From positions 17,668 to 81,667 of the forward strand of contig NZ_PIQO01000020.1 in NCBI RefSeq assembly GCF_002844575.1: a stretch of DNA of 64,000 nt. Direction: 5' to 3'. This document shows, piece by piece, positions 36,858-45,914 of this stretch (the first letter of the stretch is position 1; each line of letters opens with the position of its first letter). The notes below the pieces were generated by a model, which saw nothing but the letters and a program-made list of their open reading frames with translations, was not told the origin of the DNA and ran no database searches. Made by a program: the position numbers and the translations under genes. Source of the stretch: Heyndrickxia camelliae (GTDB lineage: Bacteria; Bacillota; Bacilli; Bacillales; Bacillaceae_C).

Positions 36858-36921
36858 TTCTTCACTTCCCTTTCTTTATTTTTCATACTTTCTAAATAAT
36901 AGTAAGTTTAGGAGATGATAT

Positions 36922-36949
36922 TTGTCAATATTATTTTAATATTTAAAAT
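36922..36949 (+). promoter_or_regulatory. Candidate promoter of the kynUBA operon
   Basis: TTGTCA (36922-36927), 16 bp and TAAAAT (36944-36949). The spacer contains a short AATATT...AATATT inverted repeat. It ends about 80 bases before the kynU start, in the gap between divergent operons. Confidence 0.45.
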
Positions 36950-37030
36950 TTATGATATTTTCAGTTTTAGTATTATGATTATATAGTAAGGAAAATGCAA
37001 TTTATCAACCAGAATAGGAGGAATACATGT

Positions 37031-38305
37031 ATGAAAAAATACTCACTGGATTTTGCTAAAGCATTAGATGCAAAAGATGATTTAGCAAAATATAGAAAGG
37101 AGTTCTACCTTCCCGAAAATATGACTTATCTAGATGGAAATTCTTTAGGAATCCTTTCTAGACGTGCTGAAAGTTCACTTTTACAAGTCTTGGATTCTTG
37201 GAAGCAATTTGGAATAGATGGATGGACGAAAGGAAAATATCCTTGGTTTTATCTTTCAGAAAAACTCGGTGACGTAACCGCTCCGCTTGTAGGAGCTTTA
37301 TCGGATGAAATTATTGTAACCGGTTCCACGACTGTTAATCTTCATCAACTAGTCGCAACCTTTTATCAACCAAAAGGAAATAAAACAAAAATATTAGCGG
37401 ACGAATTAAATTTCCCATCCGATATTTATGCATTGCAGAGCCAAATCAAGCATAAAGGATATAATCCAGATACTCATTTAATTAGAGTAAAAAGTAAGGA
37501 TGGGCGAACACTTCAAGAGGACGATATTATTGCTGCCATGACAGAAGATATCAGCTTAGTAGTATTGCCTGCCGTTCTGTATCGAAGCGGACAAATACTG
37601 GATATCAAGCGTTTGACCGCAGCTGCACGTGAACGAAATATTTATATTGGATTTGACTTATGCCATTCCATTGGTGCCATTCCACATTCACTACATGATT
37701 GGAATGTTGACTTCGCTTTTTGGTGCAATTACAAATACTTAAATGCCGGTCCAGGTAGTGTTGGTGGTTTATTTGTTCACCAACATCATTTCGGAAAAGC
37801 TCCTGGTCTTGCCGGCTGGTTTAGCTCCAAAAAAGAAGTCCAATTTGATATGGAACATGTATTAACTCCTGCCGATAATGCTGGTGCATATCAAATTGGA
37901 ACCCCACATGTACTAAGCATAGCACCATTAATAGGATCACTAGAATTATTTTCGGAAGTAGGCATCTTAAAAATAAGAGAAAAATCCATTAAACTCACAA
38001 ATTATATGCTTGACCTTATAAAGGACGAACTATTGGAATACGGATTTGTAATTGCTAATCCCTTAGAAGAAACAAAACGCGGAGGTCATATTTATCTCGA
38101 ACATCAGGAAGCTGCAAGCATTTGCAAGGCGCTAAAGGCAAATGGGGTTATTCCCGATTTCAGAGCACCAAATGGAATTAGACTTGCTCCTATTGCTTTT
38201 TACAATTCCTTTAAAGATGTATTCCATGCAATTTCCATCCTAAAAGAAATTATGATTCAGAAAACATATAAAGAATATGAAAATACTAGAGAAATAATTG
38301 CTTAG
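37031..38305 (+). CDS. kynU: Kynureninase
   Basis: 424 residues from the ATG at 37031, preferred over an ATG 12 codons earlier because AGGAGG lies 9 bases upstream of it. PLP enzyme cleaving kynurenine to anthranilate and alanine. YLDGNSLG near the N-terminus, the PLP phosphate contacts, [19 protein letters not shown] (about 218-236, cofactor Asp and His), and the Schiff-base Lys in [14 protein letters not shown] (about 246) are canonical. First of three genes forming the complete route from tryptophan to anthranilate. Confidence 0.95.
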   Translation: MKKYSLDFAKALDAKDDLAKYRKEFYLPENMTYLDGNSLGILSRRAESSLLQVLDSWKQFGIDGWTKGKYPWFYLSEKLGDVTAPLVGALSDEIIVTGSTTVNLHQLVATFYQPKGNKTKILADELNFPSDIYALQSQIKHKGYNPDTHLIRVKSKDGRTLQEDDIIAAMTEDISLVVLPAVLYRSGQILDIKRLTAAARERNIYIGFDLCHSIGAIPHSLHDWNVDFAFWCNYKYLNAGPGSVGGLFVHQHHFGKAPGLAGWFSSKKEVQFDMEHVLTPADNAGAYQIGTPHVLSIAPLIGSLELFSEVGILKIREKSIKLTNYMLDLIKDELLEYGFVIANPLEETKRGGHIYLEHQEAASICKALKANGVIPDFRAPNGIRLAPIAFYNSFKDVFHAISILKEIMIQKTYKEYENTREIIA

Positions 38306-38320
38306 GAAGGAGAACATGTC

Positions 38321-38950
38321 ATGACGTGGATTGATATTTCACAACCTTTAACCAATGATATTGCTGTTTGGCCAGGTGATACCCCCTTTTCCTATGAGGT
38401 TGCAGTTACTAAGGAAGAAAGCGGTTCAGTCAATATAGGAAAAGTCACGATGAGCGTCCATACAGGTACACATATAGATGCACCTTATCATTTTGATACA
38501 GAAGGTCGGAAAGTGAAGGATTTAGATATTAATACTTATGTTGGAATTGCTAGGATTATTGATGTATCTCCTTTTGATACTATCGGTGCAAAAGAGCTTG
38601 AAAAATTTGATTTAGAGGGAATAAGCAGATTATTATTTAAAACAAAATCAACTGCCAACCCGAACATTTTTCCTGATAGTATACCTATTTTACTTCCTAG
38701 TCTAGGTCCATATTTAAAGCAAAAGGGAATAAAACTGTTAGGAGTGGATATCCCTTCAGTAGATGCCTTAGATAGTAAAGATTTAGAAACCCATCACACA
38801 CTTTTTGAAAATGGGGTTCATATTTTGGAGAATGTTGTTTTATCACATGTATCACCAGGGGATTACCATTTAATTTCTTTACCGTTATTAATAGAAGAAG
38901 CCGATGGCAGTCCTGTTCGAGCAATAATAAAACCTGTTTCTACAAAATAA
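38321..38950 (+). CDS. kynB: Kynurenine formamidase (arylformamidase)
   Basis: 209 residues, cyclase-family metal-dependent hydrolase. It converts N-formylkynurenine to kynurenine and formate. The zinc-binding motif [12 protein letters not shown] (about 48-59) and the DAPYH signature are intact; VWPGDTPF and [18 protein letters not shown] further support KynB rather than a generic cyclase. It is 15 bases after kynU with AAGGAG before the ATG. Formate released here could feed a formate dehydrogenase, which is a selenoprotein in many SelB-encoding bacteria, but none is in the window. Confidence 0.93.
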   Translation: MTWIDISQPLTNDIAVWPGDTPFSYEVAVTKEESGSVNIGKVTMSVHTGTHIDAPYHFDTEGRKVKDLDINTYVGIARIIDVSPFDTIGAKELEKFDLEGISRLLFKTKSTANPNIFPDSIPILLPSLGPYLKQKGIKLLGVDIPSVDALDSKDLETHHTLFENGVHILENVVLSHVSPGDYHLISLPLLIEEADGSPVRAIIKPVSTK

Positions 38951-38966
38951 CATAGGAGGTGAAAAT

Positions 38967-39797
38967 ATGTCAGATAAGAAATCGACAGAGGGCATCTATA
39001 CAGATTTTACAAATAAAATGACGTACGGGGAATATTTAGAGCTTGATCGCCTGCTTACAAGTCAAAACAGATTATCCAATCATCATGATGAAATGCTTTT
39101 CATTATTATTCATCAAGTAAGTGAATTATGGATGAAATTAATCTTACATGAACTTAGAGCAGCAATTCGTTCCATTCAAACGGATAAACTGGCAACAGCC
39201 TTTAAAATGCTTGCACGTGTTTCCAAAATACAATCACAAATTATTCAGGCCTGGGATGTTTTATCAACTTTAACCCCTTCAGAATATATGGAATTCCGTG
39301 CTAAATTAGGTCAAGCCTCTGGTTTTCAATCCTATCAATATAGGATGATTGAGTTTGCATTAGGTTATAAGACAAAACATATATTAGCAATCTATAAAAA
39401 AGATCCTGTCTTGCATCAAAGACTAGCAGAAGCATTTCAATCCCCAAGTATATATGATGCTGCAATTCTAGCATTAAATAAGCACGGATTCCATATTGAT
39501 CAACAGCTAATAGAACGGGACTACTCTGTACCGTATGAAACGAACCCTACTGTTGAAGCAGCTTGGTTAGAGGTATACAAAAATGTTGATCAATATTGGG
39601 ATCTATATCAATTAGCAGAAAAACTTGTAGACATTGAAGACTGGCTGCAACAATGGAGATTTCGTCATATGAAAACCGTAGAGCGAATTATTGGTCACAA
39701 ACCTGGTACGGGTGGCTCAGCGGGGGTAAGCTATTTAAAAAAAGTTTTAGACCATCGTTTTTTCCCTGAACTTTGGGATATACGGACGAAGTTGTAG
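38967..39797 (+). CDS. kynA: Tryptophan 2,3-dioxygenase
   Basis: 276 residues, tetrameric haem enzyme opening the indole ring to give N-formylkynurenine. [15 protein letters not shown] (about 18), the active-site [17 protein letters not shown] region (about 33-50) and the haem-ligand His in [14 protein letters not shown] (about 231-237), with [11 protein letters not shown] near the C-terminus, are all conserved. Last gene of kynUBA. AGGAGGTG precedes the ATG. Confidence 0.95.
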   Translation: MSDKKSTEGIYTDFTNKMTYGEYLELDRLLTSQNRLSNHHDEMLFIIIHQVSELWMKLILHELRAAIRSIQTDKLATAFKMLARVSKIQSQIIQAWDVLSTLTPSEYMEFRAKLGQASGFQSYQYRMIEFALGYKTKHILAIYKKDPVLHQRLAEAFQSPSIYDAAILALNKHGFHIDQQLIERDYSVPYETNPTVEAAWLEVYKNVDQYWDLYQLAEKLVDIEDWLQQWRFRHMKTVERIIGHKPGTGGSAGVSYLKKVLDHRFFPELWDIRTKL

Positions 39798-40025
39798 ATT
39801 TATCACTTGTACAGTCATTTTAAAAAACTAGGTATATACCCATAGTTTGTCACATATTCACTCCTAATTCATATGATGGTTTAACTAAAGATACTTTTCG
39901 TCATTTTATATCTATGTTTCCTAGATTAAGTAATGGAAAGGTCGAAAAGTGCTGGCTTAGTCTAATAATCTTTGTGGTTAACCAAAGAATCGAAAGCGTT
40001 ACAGCTTCAATTAGGGGTGAAAAAC

Positions 40026-40757
40026 TTGAAATCTACTTATCAAGATGCATTAGCATCTTATGGTATAGGAGGTGCACATCCGGGGGGACTTCATCTAACG
40101 AAGCAAATCTTACAAAACGAAAATATCTCCCCAAATACAACTATTCTAGATGCTGGATGTGGAACAGGGCAAACGTCGGCCTTTCTTGCCATGGAATATA
40201 ATTGTCAGGTTACTGCCATTGATCACCATCTGGTAATGGTGGAAAAGGCAAAGCAGAGATTTGCAAGAGAAAAATTGTCTATCTCTGTTACCCAAGGTAG
40301 CATTGAGGACATTCCTTTCCCAGATCAGTCCTTTGATATAGTAGTAGCAGAATCCGTTACTGCATTTACAAATATCCAAAAAACACTTCATGAATATTAC
40401 CGAGTGCTAAAACCACATGGGATATTAATAGATATTGATATGACTGCAGAAGAGCAACTCAGTGATGAAGAAAAATTTCATATTTGTACAGTATATGGGA
40501 TGGACAATGTTTTAACCGAGCAAGAGTGGATCCAACAAATGTCTTCAGCAGGTTTGTATCCAGTCCATATTCTGGCAGGAAGTTCTATTTCAAACCATTT
40601 GCAACAGCCACAACCTATGCATGATCCAGAATTCCACATGTCCCCAAATGTTACACCTGATCTGGTTGCTATATTAATTGCTCATAATGAACTTACAAAT
40701 TTGTATGGACATTTACTTGGTTATCGAGTGTTCCGAGCGCAAAAATTAGATAATTGA
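40026..40757 (+). CDS. Class I SAM-dependent methyltransferase
   Basis: 243 residues. The start is TTG 40026, with AGGGGTG 5 bases before it; the upstream in-frame ATG at 39972 has no ribosome site. Motif I ILDAGCGTGQT (about 40-50), the acidic ribose-binding residue in VTAIDHH, motif post-I IPFPDQSFDIVVAES (about 94-108) and LKPHGILIDID are all clear. Substrate unknown; the nearest style is small-molecule or quinone-type methylases. It stands alone after the kyn operon and is convergent with selB. Confidence 0.8.
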   Translation: MKSTYQDALASYGIGGAHPGGLHLTKQILQNENISPNTTILDAGCGTGQTSAFLAMEYNCQVTAIDHHLVMVEKAKQRFAREKLSISVTQGSIEDIPFPDQSFDIVVAESVTAFTNIQKTLHEYYRVLKPHGILIDIDMTAEEQLSDEEKFHICTVYGMDNVLTEQEWIQQMSSAGLYPVHILAGSSISNHLQQPQPMHDPEFHMSPNVTPDLVAILIAHNELTNLYGHLLGYRVFRAQKLDN

Positions 40758-40802
40758 AAGAACGCCCATTTTGTTTTTTGGAAACAGAATGGGCGTTCTT
40801 TC
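40758..40802. terminator. Bidirectional terminator between the methyltransferase and selB
   Basis: Long stem starting AAAGAACGCCCATT and closing with AATGGGCGTTCTTT (about 20 paired positions) with A and T runs on opposite sides, exactly filling the gap between convergent stop codons. Confidence 0.9.
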
Positions 40803-40804
40803 CA

Positions 40805-42685
40805 TTATTCGTTCCACCTTCTATCATTATCTTTTCTAAGAGTTATTTTAAATTTATCTAAAGTCTCTAAAAATGGTACTAAGTATTTTCTGGAAAAGCC
40901 CAGTATCGCTTTTGCTTCTTGCATATCAAAACTCGGATTTGTTTTGGATTTAAGGTCATCAGCATAGCTCCAGAAGATATCCTTATGCCAATAAATAGAC
41001 TCTGTTAAAGGAATGATACTTCCATTTTCCACTAAATATTGGGTAATTTCTTGTGATATCTTAGTATCAATACCAACTCTCTCCAAATATAGGCTAAAAT
41101 TATCGACTTTCCATGTATCTTTTTTTAAGGTTGCCAGTAAGCTTTTTACAGGGTTTATCCATTTTTCCGGAAGATAGGGATTAAAATCCTTTTGGAAAAT
41201 ATATGGTCCCTTGTATTCCCAATTTTCATGTTCAACACCTTGTTTTAAGCCAAACTCTATTAAGTGCTGCGGATACTTTCTTTTCAGGCTTTGGATTAAT
41301 TCTGCTTTTGTTAATCCTGTTCGTAAAGGATATAGATGATGAAAATCAGTAAGATATCTATTAATATCCTGAAACAGTTCCTTTATTATTTTTCTGTGTG
41401 TGATAAAGTCATTAAAAACAATCCATTCTTGATGTTGAATTTCTTTTTTAAGCTCCTCCTGAGAGATGGACATATCGGTTAATAATACATCTTTTTGTAA
41501 CGCTTTTTTTTCCTCTAATAATGATAGAAATCGCTCTGAAAAACTTCCTGTCTTTTTCCTTTGTAATAGCGCAATGGTTTCTTCGCCAAATTTATATCGT
41601 TTTCCATTCGGATCAACAATCCATCCTCCCCCTATGGTTTCGTGTGGTGATGGTCTTCTAATAATAAAACGATCTCCACGTTTTGCAACAATAGGTGCAT
41701 CCAACCTTAACTGACATAAAATCTCTTCCTTTTCCAGCGCTACTTCATTGCGATCAAAGAAAACAATTTTTCCCATTACCTCTGTCGTACCGATATAACA
41801 TTTTATCGGCATACGTTGTTTTATTGGAAATTTCAGTTTTCCTACAACTCTGATACTGACATCCATTATATCCGTTGTGTTGAGGAAATCGGGGCTGACT
41901 ATCGTATCTCCTCTTTTTACCATTTGAAGCGGAACTCCAGTTATATTTAGTGCCGTTCTTTGTCCGGCATAAGCATTTTTCACTTGCTCGTGATGGACTT
42001 GAATTTGCCTAACTTTAACGTTCATGTTATTAGGAAGAATGGACAGTTTGTCTCCTTCCGTTACCGACCCTTCATATATAGTTCCTCTGACGATGGTACC
42101 TTGTCCCTTTATCGAGAAAACTTGATCTATCGGTAAACGGAAGTGACCATAATGATGCCTTTCTGGTAGTAAAAGTAACTTTTCCACAATGGAAGATTTT
42201 AAGAACGCACAACCTTCCCCTGTCACACTGCTTACAGGTAAGATTGGTACATTTTCAAAAATCGTACCCTTCAAGTTATCTCGAATTTCCTCTTCCACTA
42301 ATGATAGCAATTCCTCATCCGCTCTATCTACTTTTGTAAGAGCAATTAGTCCATCTTTAATATTTAGGAAGGATAAAATCTCTGCATGCTCCAATGTTTG
42401 CGGCATTACTCCTTCATCCGCTGCGATTACTAGTACCACAAAATCAATACCTGCCACACCTGCAATCATCTGACGAATAAAACGTTCATGCCCCGGAACA
42501 TCGATGATGGAAATTTGTAGTTGATCATCCTCAAAGAGAGGAGCAAAGCCGGGCTCAATCGAAATTTGCCGTTCTTTTTCTTCCTTTAAGCGATCAGTAT
42601 CAACATTTGTTAAGACTTTGGTCAGGGCAGTCTTACCATGATCAATATGACCTGCCATACCAACCGTAAAATACCTTTTATTCAT
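40805..42685 (-). CDS. selB: Selenocysteine-specific translation elongation factor SelB
   Basis: 626 residues. It delivers Sec-tRNA to the ribosome at UGA codons that carry a SECIS hairpin. GTPase motifs are GHIDHGKTAL (12-21), DVPGHERF (about 62-69) and TKVD (about 117-120). EF-Tu-like domains II and III extend to about 340. A long C-terminal part (about 375-626) fits the winged-helix repeats that bind the SECIS RNA. selC lies about 1.5 kb upstream on the same strand, split from selB by a broken integrase. No selA, selD or selenoprotein gene is in the window. Confidence 0.94.
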   Translation of the reverse strand: MNKRYFTVGMAGHIDHGKTALTKVLTNVDTDRLKEEKERQISIEPGFAPLFEDDQLQISIIDVPGHERFIRQMIAGVAGIDFVVLVIAADEGVMPQTLEHAEILSFLNIKDGLIALTKVDRADEELLSLVEEEIRDNLKGTIFENVPILPVSSVTGEGCAFLKSSIVEKLLLLPERHHYGHFRLPIDQVFSIKGQGTIVRGTIYEGSVTEGDKLSILPNNMNVKVRQIQVHHEQVKNAYAGQRTALNITGVPLQMVKRGDTIVSPDFLNTTDIMDVSIRVVGKLKFPIKQRMPIKCYIGTTEVMGKIVFFDRNEVALEKEEILCQLRLDAPIVAKRGDRFIIRRPSPHETIGGGWIVDPNGKRYKFGEETIALLQRKKTGSFSERFLSLLEEKKALQKDVLLTDMSISQEELKKEIQHQEWIVFNDFITHRKIIKELFQDINRYLTDFHHLYPLRTGLTKAELIQSLKRKYPQHLIEFGLKQGVEHENWEYKGPYIFQKDFNPYLPEKWINPVKSLLATLKKDTWKVDNFSLYLERVGIDTKISQEITQYLVENGSIIPLTESIYWHKDIFWSYADDLKSKTNPSFDMQEAKAILGFSRKYLVPFLETLDKFKITLRKDNDRRWNE

Positions 42686-42696
42686 ATTCTCACCTT

Positions 42697-42912
42697 CTAA
42701 TAACTACCTCTTTTTTGATTTTGAAACCATTTCCTTGCAAACACAATATTCATGGAGATAGCTCCAATAAAAATTAATAAAAAGATAATCCCAGTCCACA
42801 GATAATGGATGTAAAAACAAACAATAGCAAAACAGAGAATTGCTATTGTTATAATGAAGCCAAAAAATAGGGTTGCAAAATAATATGTTTTTTCCAAGAA
42901 AAACACCGCCAA
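42697..42912 (-). CDS. Small two-pass membrane protein upstream of selB
   Basis: 71 residues: aromatic-rich start (FFLEKTYYFATLFFGF) and two long hydrophobic segments (about 11-33 and 35-56), then a basic tail ending NQKRGSY. The stop is 11 bases before the selB start, so they are probably co-transcribed. No family recognised and no good ribosome site decides the start. It may be a real small gene of the sel unit or a chance frame over a promoter region. Confidence 0.4.
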   Translation of the reverse strand: MAVFFLEKTYYFATLFFGFIITIAILCFAIVCFYIHYLWTGIIFLLIFIGAISMNIVFARKWFQNQKRGSY

Positions 42913-43114
42913 TTAAATTTATATATTTATGTAATCCTTAATATATTTCAAAATAACCATTTGTCCATATATCAGTATATTAAAGTAATTATCCGGTATG
43001 GTACAAATATGTAATAATACTACCGCACAAATCATCTTCCATTCCATATTCTCGCGCGAACTTTTCCGATAAAATCTAGCAACCGTTCCTCAACGCCAAA
43101 TAGTCGATATTTTT

Positions 43115-44006
43115 TCATTTGAACACGTAATTTAACGGAGAATATTGTGCGTGCTGCGTTTGGACGTCCCGGTTCGTCATTTGCACGTAACGGCGCACCA
43201 TTTTCATATACGAGTGGCCGAGGATTTTCTGCAAACTAAACGGATCGCCGCCGTAAATATTATATAATGCGCCAGTATGACGGAATGTATGAGGAGCCAC
43301 TTTCGCACGGTCTAGTCGCGCTATTTTTCCGAGTATCTTAATATTTTCGCGAACGGTCGAATCGCTGACTTTGTGTCCTTCGTATGTGACAAATAAATAC
43401 TCGTTGCCAAAGTCCGCAGTTTCACGCATATATTCGTCAAGCAGCTTGCACGTACGCGGCGATATCGGAACATAGCGACCAACACGCGTCTTAGTATCGA
43501 GCCTGCCTCTAACCGAATATGCCCCGCTTTTAAATCGATATTCGCACGCTTTACATCGACTAATTTGCACGCACGCATCATCGTGTCAAGCAGTACGTAT
43601 ACGATAACCTTCGTTACTCCAACTAGCGTCCGAACTTCCTTCGGTGTAAATGGTGTAAATGCCTCGACCACGTCAATCGGCGGTGTATCGGCTCGCTAAT
43701 CCAGCCTTTTTCCTCGTTTGCATATTTAACGAAAGTTCGCATCGTTCGCACTCGAATATTAACCGTGTGCGGTGAAAAGTCGAGTTCCTCCGTCATATGC
43801 GTTATCCAGCCGACAAAAAATTCCGTTGTTAGCTCGCGATGGTTGATGTATTTTTGAAAATACCCGTAATTTTGATAGTAGCCTTCGATTGTAAGGCGAC
43901 CGAGCCCTTCGCCTCGCTTAACGACCATAAATTGTTCGAACATATCGCTCAACGTTAAATTTTCCGGTACTGTTTGCGTTGAGCCTCCGCGTTTATACTT
44001 GCGCAA
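43115..44006 (-). pseudogene. Tyrosine site-specific integrase, broken by two single-base deletions
   Basis: A phage/XerC-type integrase of about 297 codons is spread over three minus-strand frames. The N-terminal DNA-binding half (from TTG 44006, with AAGGGG 8 bases upstream) runs to about 43691. The frame then shifts once near 43690 (ISEP to TPPIDVVEAF) and again near 43501 (RLEAG to LDTKTRVG). Every catalytic residue is still readable: Arg in TMMRACKL, Lys in LDTKTRVG, His-x-x-Arg in HTFRHTG, His in LGHSYMK and Tyr in RRYVQM. Both lesions look like loss of one base, so inactivation is recent, or they are sequencing errors. GC content is clearly above the flanks, indicating transfer. It abuts the 3' end of selC, a classical tRNA integration site. 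Confidence 0.85.
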
Positions 44007-44049
44007 AATAAAAACCCCTTCCGTATATAATCGAAAGAGGCTCAACCCT

Positions 44050-44124
44050 GATAGTCTTCGCTATGGGTTCCCGATAGTTTTCGCATTAAGCCCGCGATAG
44101 TTTTACCGGAAACTAGGCGAAAAC
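44050..44124. repeat. Three 12-bp direct repeats at 23-bp spacing plus one inverted copy
   Basis: GATAGTCTTCGC (44050-44061), GATAGTTTTCGC (44073-44084) and GATAGTTTTACC (44096-44107) start exactly 23 bp apart. GCGAAAAC (44117-44124) is an inverted partial copy. They lie between the integrase start and the selC 3' end, the position of arm-type integrase sites at an attachment site. Confidence 0.65.
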
Positions 44125-44191
44125 CTTTGCGGAGTTATCGTCTAAATCATCGTTATAAATCATCGGAATCTCTTGCGGGAGTAAGTCGTAA

Positions 44192-44288
44192 TGGCGGGAC
44201 CGCCTGGGAATCGAACCCAGCAAAGACGACACGCGCCTCTCAGAAGGTTTTGAAGACCTCGGCATGCACCAGCAACGCACTCAGCCCC
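44192..44288 (-). tRNA. selC: tRNA-Sec (anticodon UCA)
   Basis: 97 bases including an encoded CCA. The anticodon loop CTTCAAA gives anticodon TCA. A long variable arm (AGGCG/CGTCT with loop CGTGT) and a T arm CTGGG/CCCAG with loop TTCGATT are those of a bacterial selenocysteine tRNA. The acceptor stem is abnormal: GGGGCTGA against GCGGTCCC gives five Watson-Crick pairs, two G-U pairs and an A-G mismatch at pair 8, where bacterial tRNA-Sec normally has eight good pairs. The 3' strand of that stem borders the integrase element, so it may have been replaced on integration. A good promoter lies just upstream. Confidence 0.85.
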
Positions 44289-44302
44289 ATGACACTTTTA
44301 TC

Positions 44303-44331
44303 ATTATAGTAAATATAGCCTTCAATCACAA
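44303..44331 (-). promoter_or_regulatory. selC promoter
   Basis: Minus-strand TTGTGA (44326-44331), 17 bp, TATAAT (44303-44308), ending 14 bases before the mature tRNA 5' end at 44288. The spacing is typical for a tRNA promoter. Confidence 0.6.
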
Positions 44332-44360
44332 GCGGGAAGTATTCTACTTTGTTTTTATGC

Positions 44361-44390
44361 TTGTCTGTTCTGCCCTATATTGACTATAAT
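44361..44390 (+). promoter_or_regulatory. yneK promoter
   Basis: TTGTCT (44361-44366), 18 bp and a perfect TATAAT (44385-44390), 36 bases before the start codon. Confidence 0.55.
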
Positions 44391-44426
44391 GAAGAAAGGT
44401 AGTAATGAACGTAGGAGGTTCGTTCC

Positions 44427-44852
44427 ATGCTTCATGGTTGGTTTTTGTGGTTCATCCTTTTCTGGGTAGTCGTTCTAATTTCGCTAATGGCGATAGGTGG
44501 ATTTTTTATGTTTCGAAAATTCCTAAAAAAATTACCTAAAGAAGACGGTAAATCTATTATGGATTGGGAAGAGCATTATGTGAACAAAACAAGAAACTTA
44601 TGGACAAATGATAATAAGCAATTATTAGAAGAATTAGTGAGTCCCGTTCCGGAATTATTCCGAGATGTGGCAAGACACAAGATTGCTGGTAAAATCGGTG
44701 AAATTGCTTTAGAGGACAAAGCAAGGTCCATTACGTTAGACCACATTATCCGCGGATATATATTAGCAACACCAAAAAGGGACCACAAATTTTTAAGAAA
44801 AAAACTTAATGAAATGAAAATAGATGTTACACCATATGAACATTTATTTTGA
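44427..44852 (+). CDS. yneK: DUF2621 membrane protein YneK
   Basis: 141 residues. One N-terminal membrane segment (about 5-28), then a charged domain with DGKSIMDWEEHYVNKTRNLW (about 41-60) and a C-terminal ITLDHIIRGYILATPKRDH-type stretch. It matches the DUF2621 family, whose B. subtilis member yneK occupies the same place next to ccdC. GGAGG precedes the ATG. Function unknown; some DUF2621 C-termini resemble a protochlorophyllide-reductase-like fold, which I cannot verify. Confidence 0.8.
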   Translation: MLHGWFLWFILFWVVVLISLMAIGGFFMFRKFLKKLPKEDGKSIMDWEEHYVNKTRNLWTNDNKQLLEELVSPVPELFRDVARHKIAGKIGEIALEDKARSITLDHIIRGYILATPKRDHKFLRKKLNEMKIDVTPYEHLF

Positions 44853-44858
44853 AATGAG

Positions 44859-44887
44859 AAAAGCGAAGCACAAGGTGCTTCGCTTTC
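44859..44887. terminator. Bidirectional terminator between yneK and ccdC
   Basis: Stem AAAGCGAAGCAC / GTGCTTCGCTTT with a 3-base loop lies between convergent stop codons at 44852 and 44892. Confidence 0.85.
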
Positions 44888-44891
44888 TTAC

Positions 44892-45380
44892 TTATATTCC
44901 TTTTGTTTGAATATTATCATCCAATCCGCTAGCTAATTTGCGATATTGAAGATACATCGCAACCCTCCATGGTACAATCATACCAAATGCGAGAAGGAAG
45001 AACATTCCGCTTAGTTGACCTACATCAATTTCAGAACTTAAAACTAGCTTCAAAATTAATCGAATTACTAAGAGACCAATTAATATAAAAGGAAATGCCT
45101 TTGAACGTTTTAAATAAATATCTGAGTCTCGCACTTCAAACCGAGATGTTTTAATTAATAAAGTGGAGAAAACCATTCCTACCACTAAAGCTTCTAAAAC
45201 TTCTCCTAATGTCAATCGAAAATATGGAACGATATACATGAGGAATCCAGTACTCATAAAAAATGGAGGTAATATAATTTTTTTTACTGAAACAGGTTTA
45301 TTAGAAGCCTTAAGTCTAATAAAGATTACCATACCTCCCATACATAGTGCTATAATGGATGAAACAATAATTTCTGTCAT
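44892..45380 (-). CDS. ccdC: CcdC-family membrane protein
   Basis: 162 residues with four or five membrane segments and the family features PPFFMSTGFLMYIVPYFR (about 38-55) and TSRFEVRDSDIYLKRSKAF (about 78-96). It corresponds to B. subtilis CcdC (YneJ). That gene lies in the ccdA-yneI-ccdC cluster, but unlike CcdA it was found dispensable for cytochrome c maturation. The gene order here is the same. Confidence 0.82.
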   Translation of the reverse strand: MTEIIVSSIIALCMGGMVIFIRLKASNKPVSVKKIILPPFFMSTGFLMYIVPYFRLTLGEVLEALVVGMVFSTLLIKTSRFEVRDSDIYLKRSKAFPFILIGLLVIRLILKLVLSSEIDVGQLSGMFFLLAFGMIVPWRVAMYLQYRKLASGLDDNIQTKGI

Positions 45381-45515
45381 CTAACATCATCCTCTTTGTA
45401 ATTTATGTTATTCTAACATATTTTTTTAAAAGTTTTATTTTTAATTGAGAAAGGTACATTTCTTATTATAACGAATTTTGTATAGAACACAAATACCCAA
45501 ACAGTGAAATATACA

Positions 45516-45548
45516 TAAAAAAAACCATCCGACATGTTTATCGAATGG
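45516..45548 (-). terminator. Terminator of yneI
   Basis: Stem CCATTCGA/TCGGATGG (45525-45532 with 45541-45548, one G-T) followed by T8 on the minus strand, 10 bases after the yneI stop. Confidence 0.8.
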
Positions 45549-45557
45549 CTACTAAAG

Positions 45558-45914
45558 CTAAAGCAATCTGCTGATTGCTGCATTCACTCTGCTTTCATCA
45601 AAAGGTTTTACAATATAGTCTTTAGCTCCCGCTTCAATCGCACTAATGACCATTTGCTGTTGCCCCATTGAGGAGCACATAATAATTTTGGCATCAGGAT
45701 CATCATTTATAATCTGTTTTACAGCTTCAATTCCTGTCATCTCTGGCATGGTAATATCCATTGTTACGATATCAGGTTTTAGCGATTGATACAGCTCTAT
45801 AGCTTTCCGGCCATTTTCAGCCTCGCCAATCACTTCATGATTCCCGTGTTCCAGCATTTTTGATAAAGTTACTCTCATAAATTTTGCATCATCTACTACC
45901 AGGACTTTTGCCAC
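45558..45914 (-). CDS. yneI: Single-domain CheY-like response regulator YneI
   Basis: 118 residues, a stand-alone receiver domain. Acidic pocket Asp-Asp in VVDDAKF (8-9), phosphoacceptor Asp in IVTMDITMPEM (about 52), Ser/Thr in IMCSSMG (about 80) and Lys in YIVKPFD (about 102) are all present, so it should be phosphorylatable. The start is GTG 45914 with GAGGGGGAAG upstream. Sits between ccdA and ccdC as in B. subtilis, where its partner kinase and output are unknown. Confidence 0.88.
   Translation of the reverse strand: MAKVLVVDDAKFMRVTLSKMLEHGNHEVIGEAENGRKAIELYQSLKPDIVTMDITMPEMTGIEAVKQIINDDPDAKIIMCSSMGQQQMVISAIEAGAKDYIVKPFDESRVNAAISRLL

Noticed and set aside
39984..40000. GAAAGCGTT as a catabolite cre site before the methyltransferase
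   Set aside because: Only the left half matches the cre consensus; the right half fails at three defined positions.
41890..41902. GGGGCTGA inside selB as the displaced original selC 3' end (far attachment site)
   Set aside because: It is ordinary coding sequence of selB, and the flanking bases do not continue the tRNA 3' sequence.
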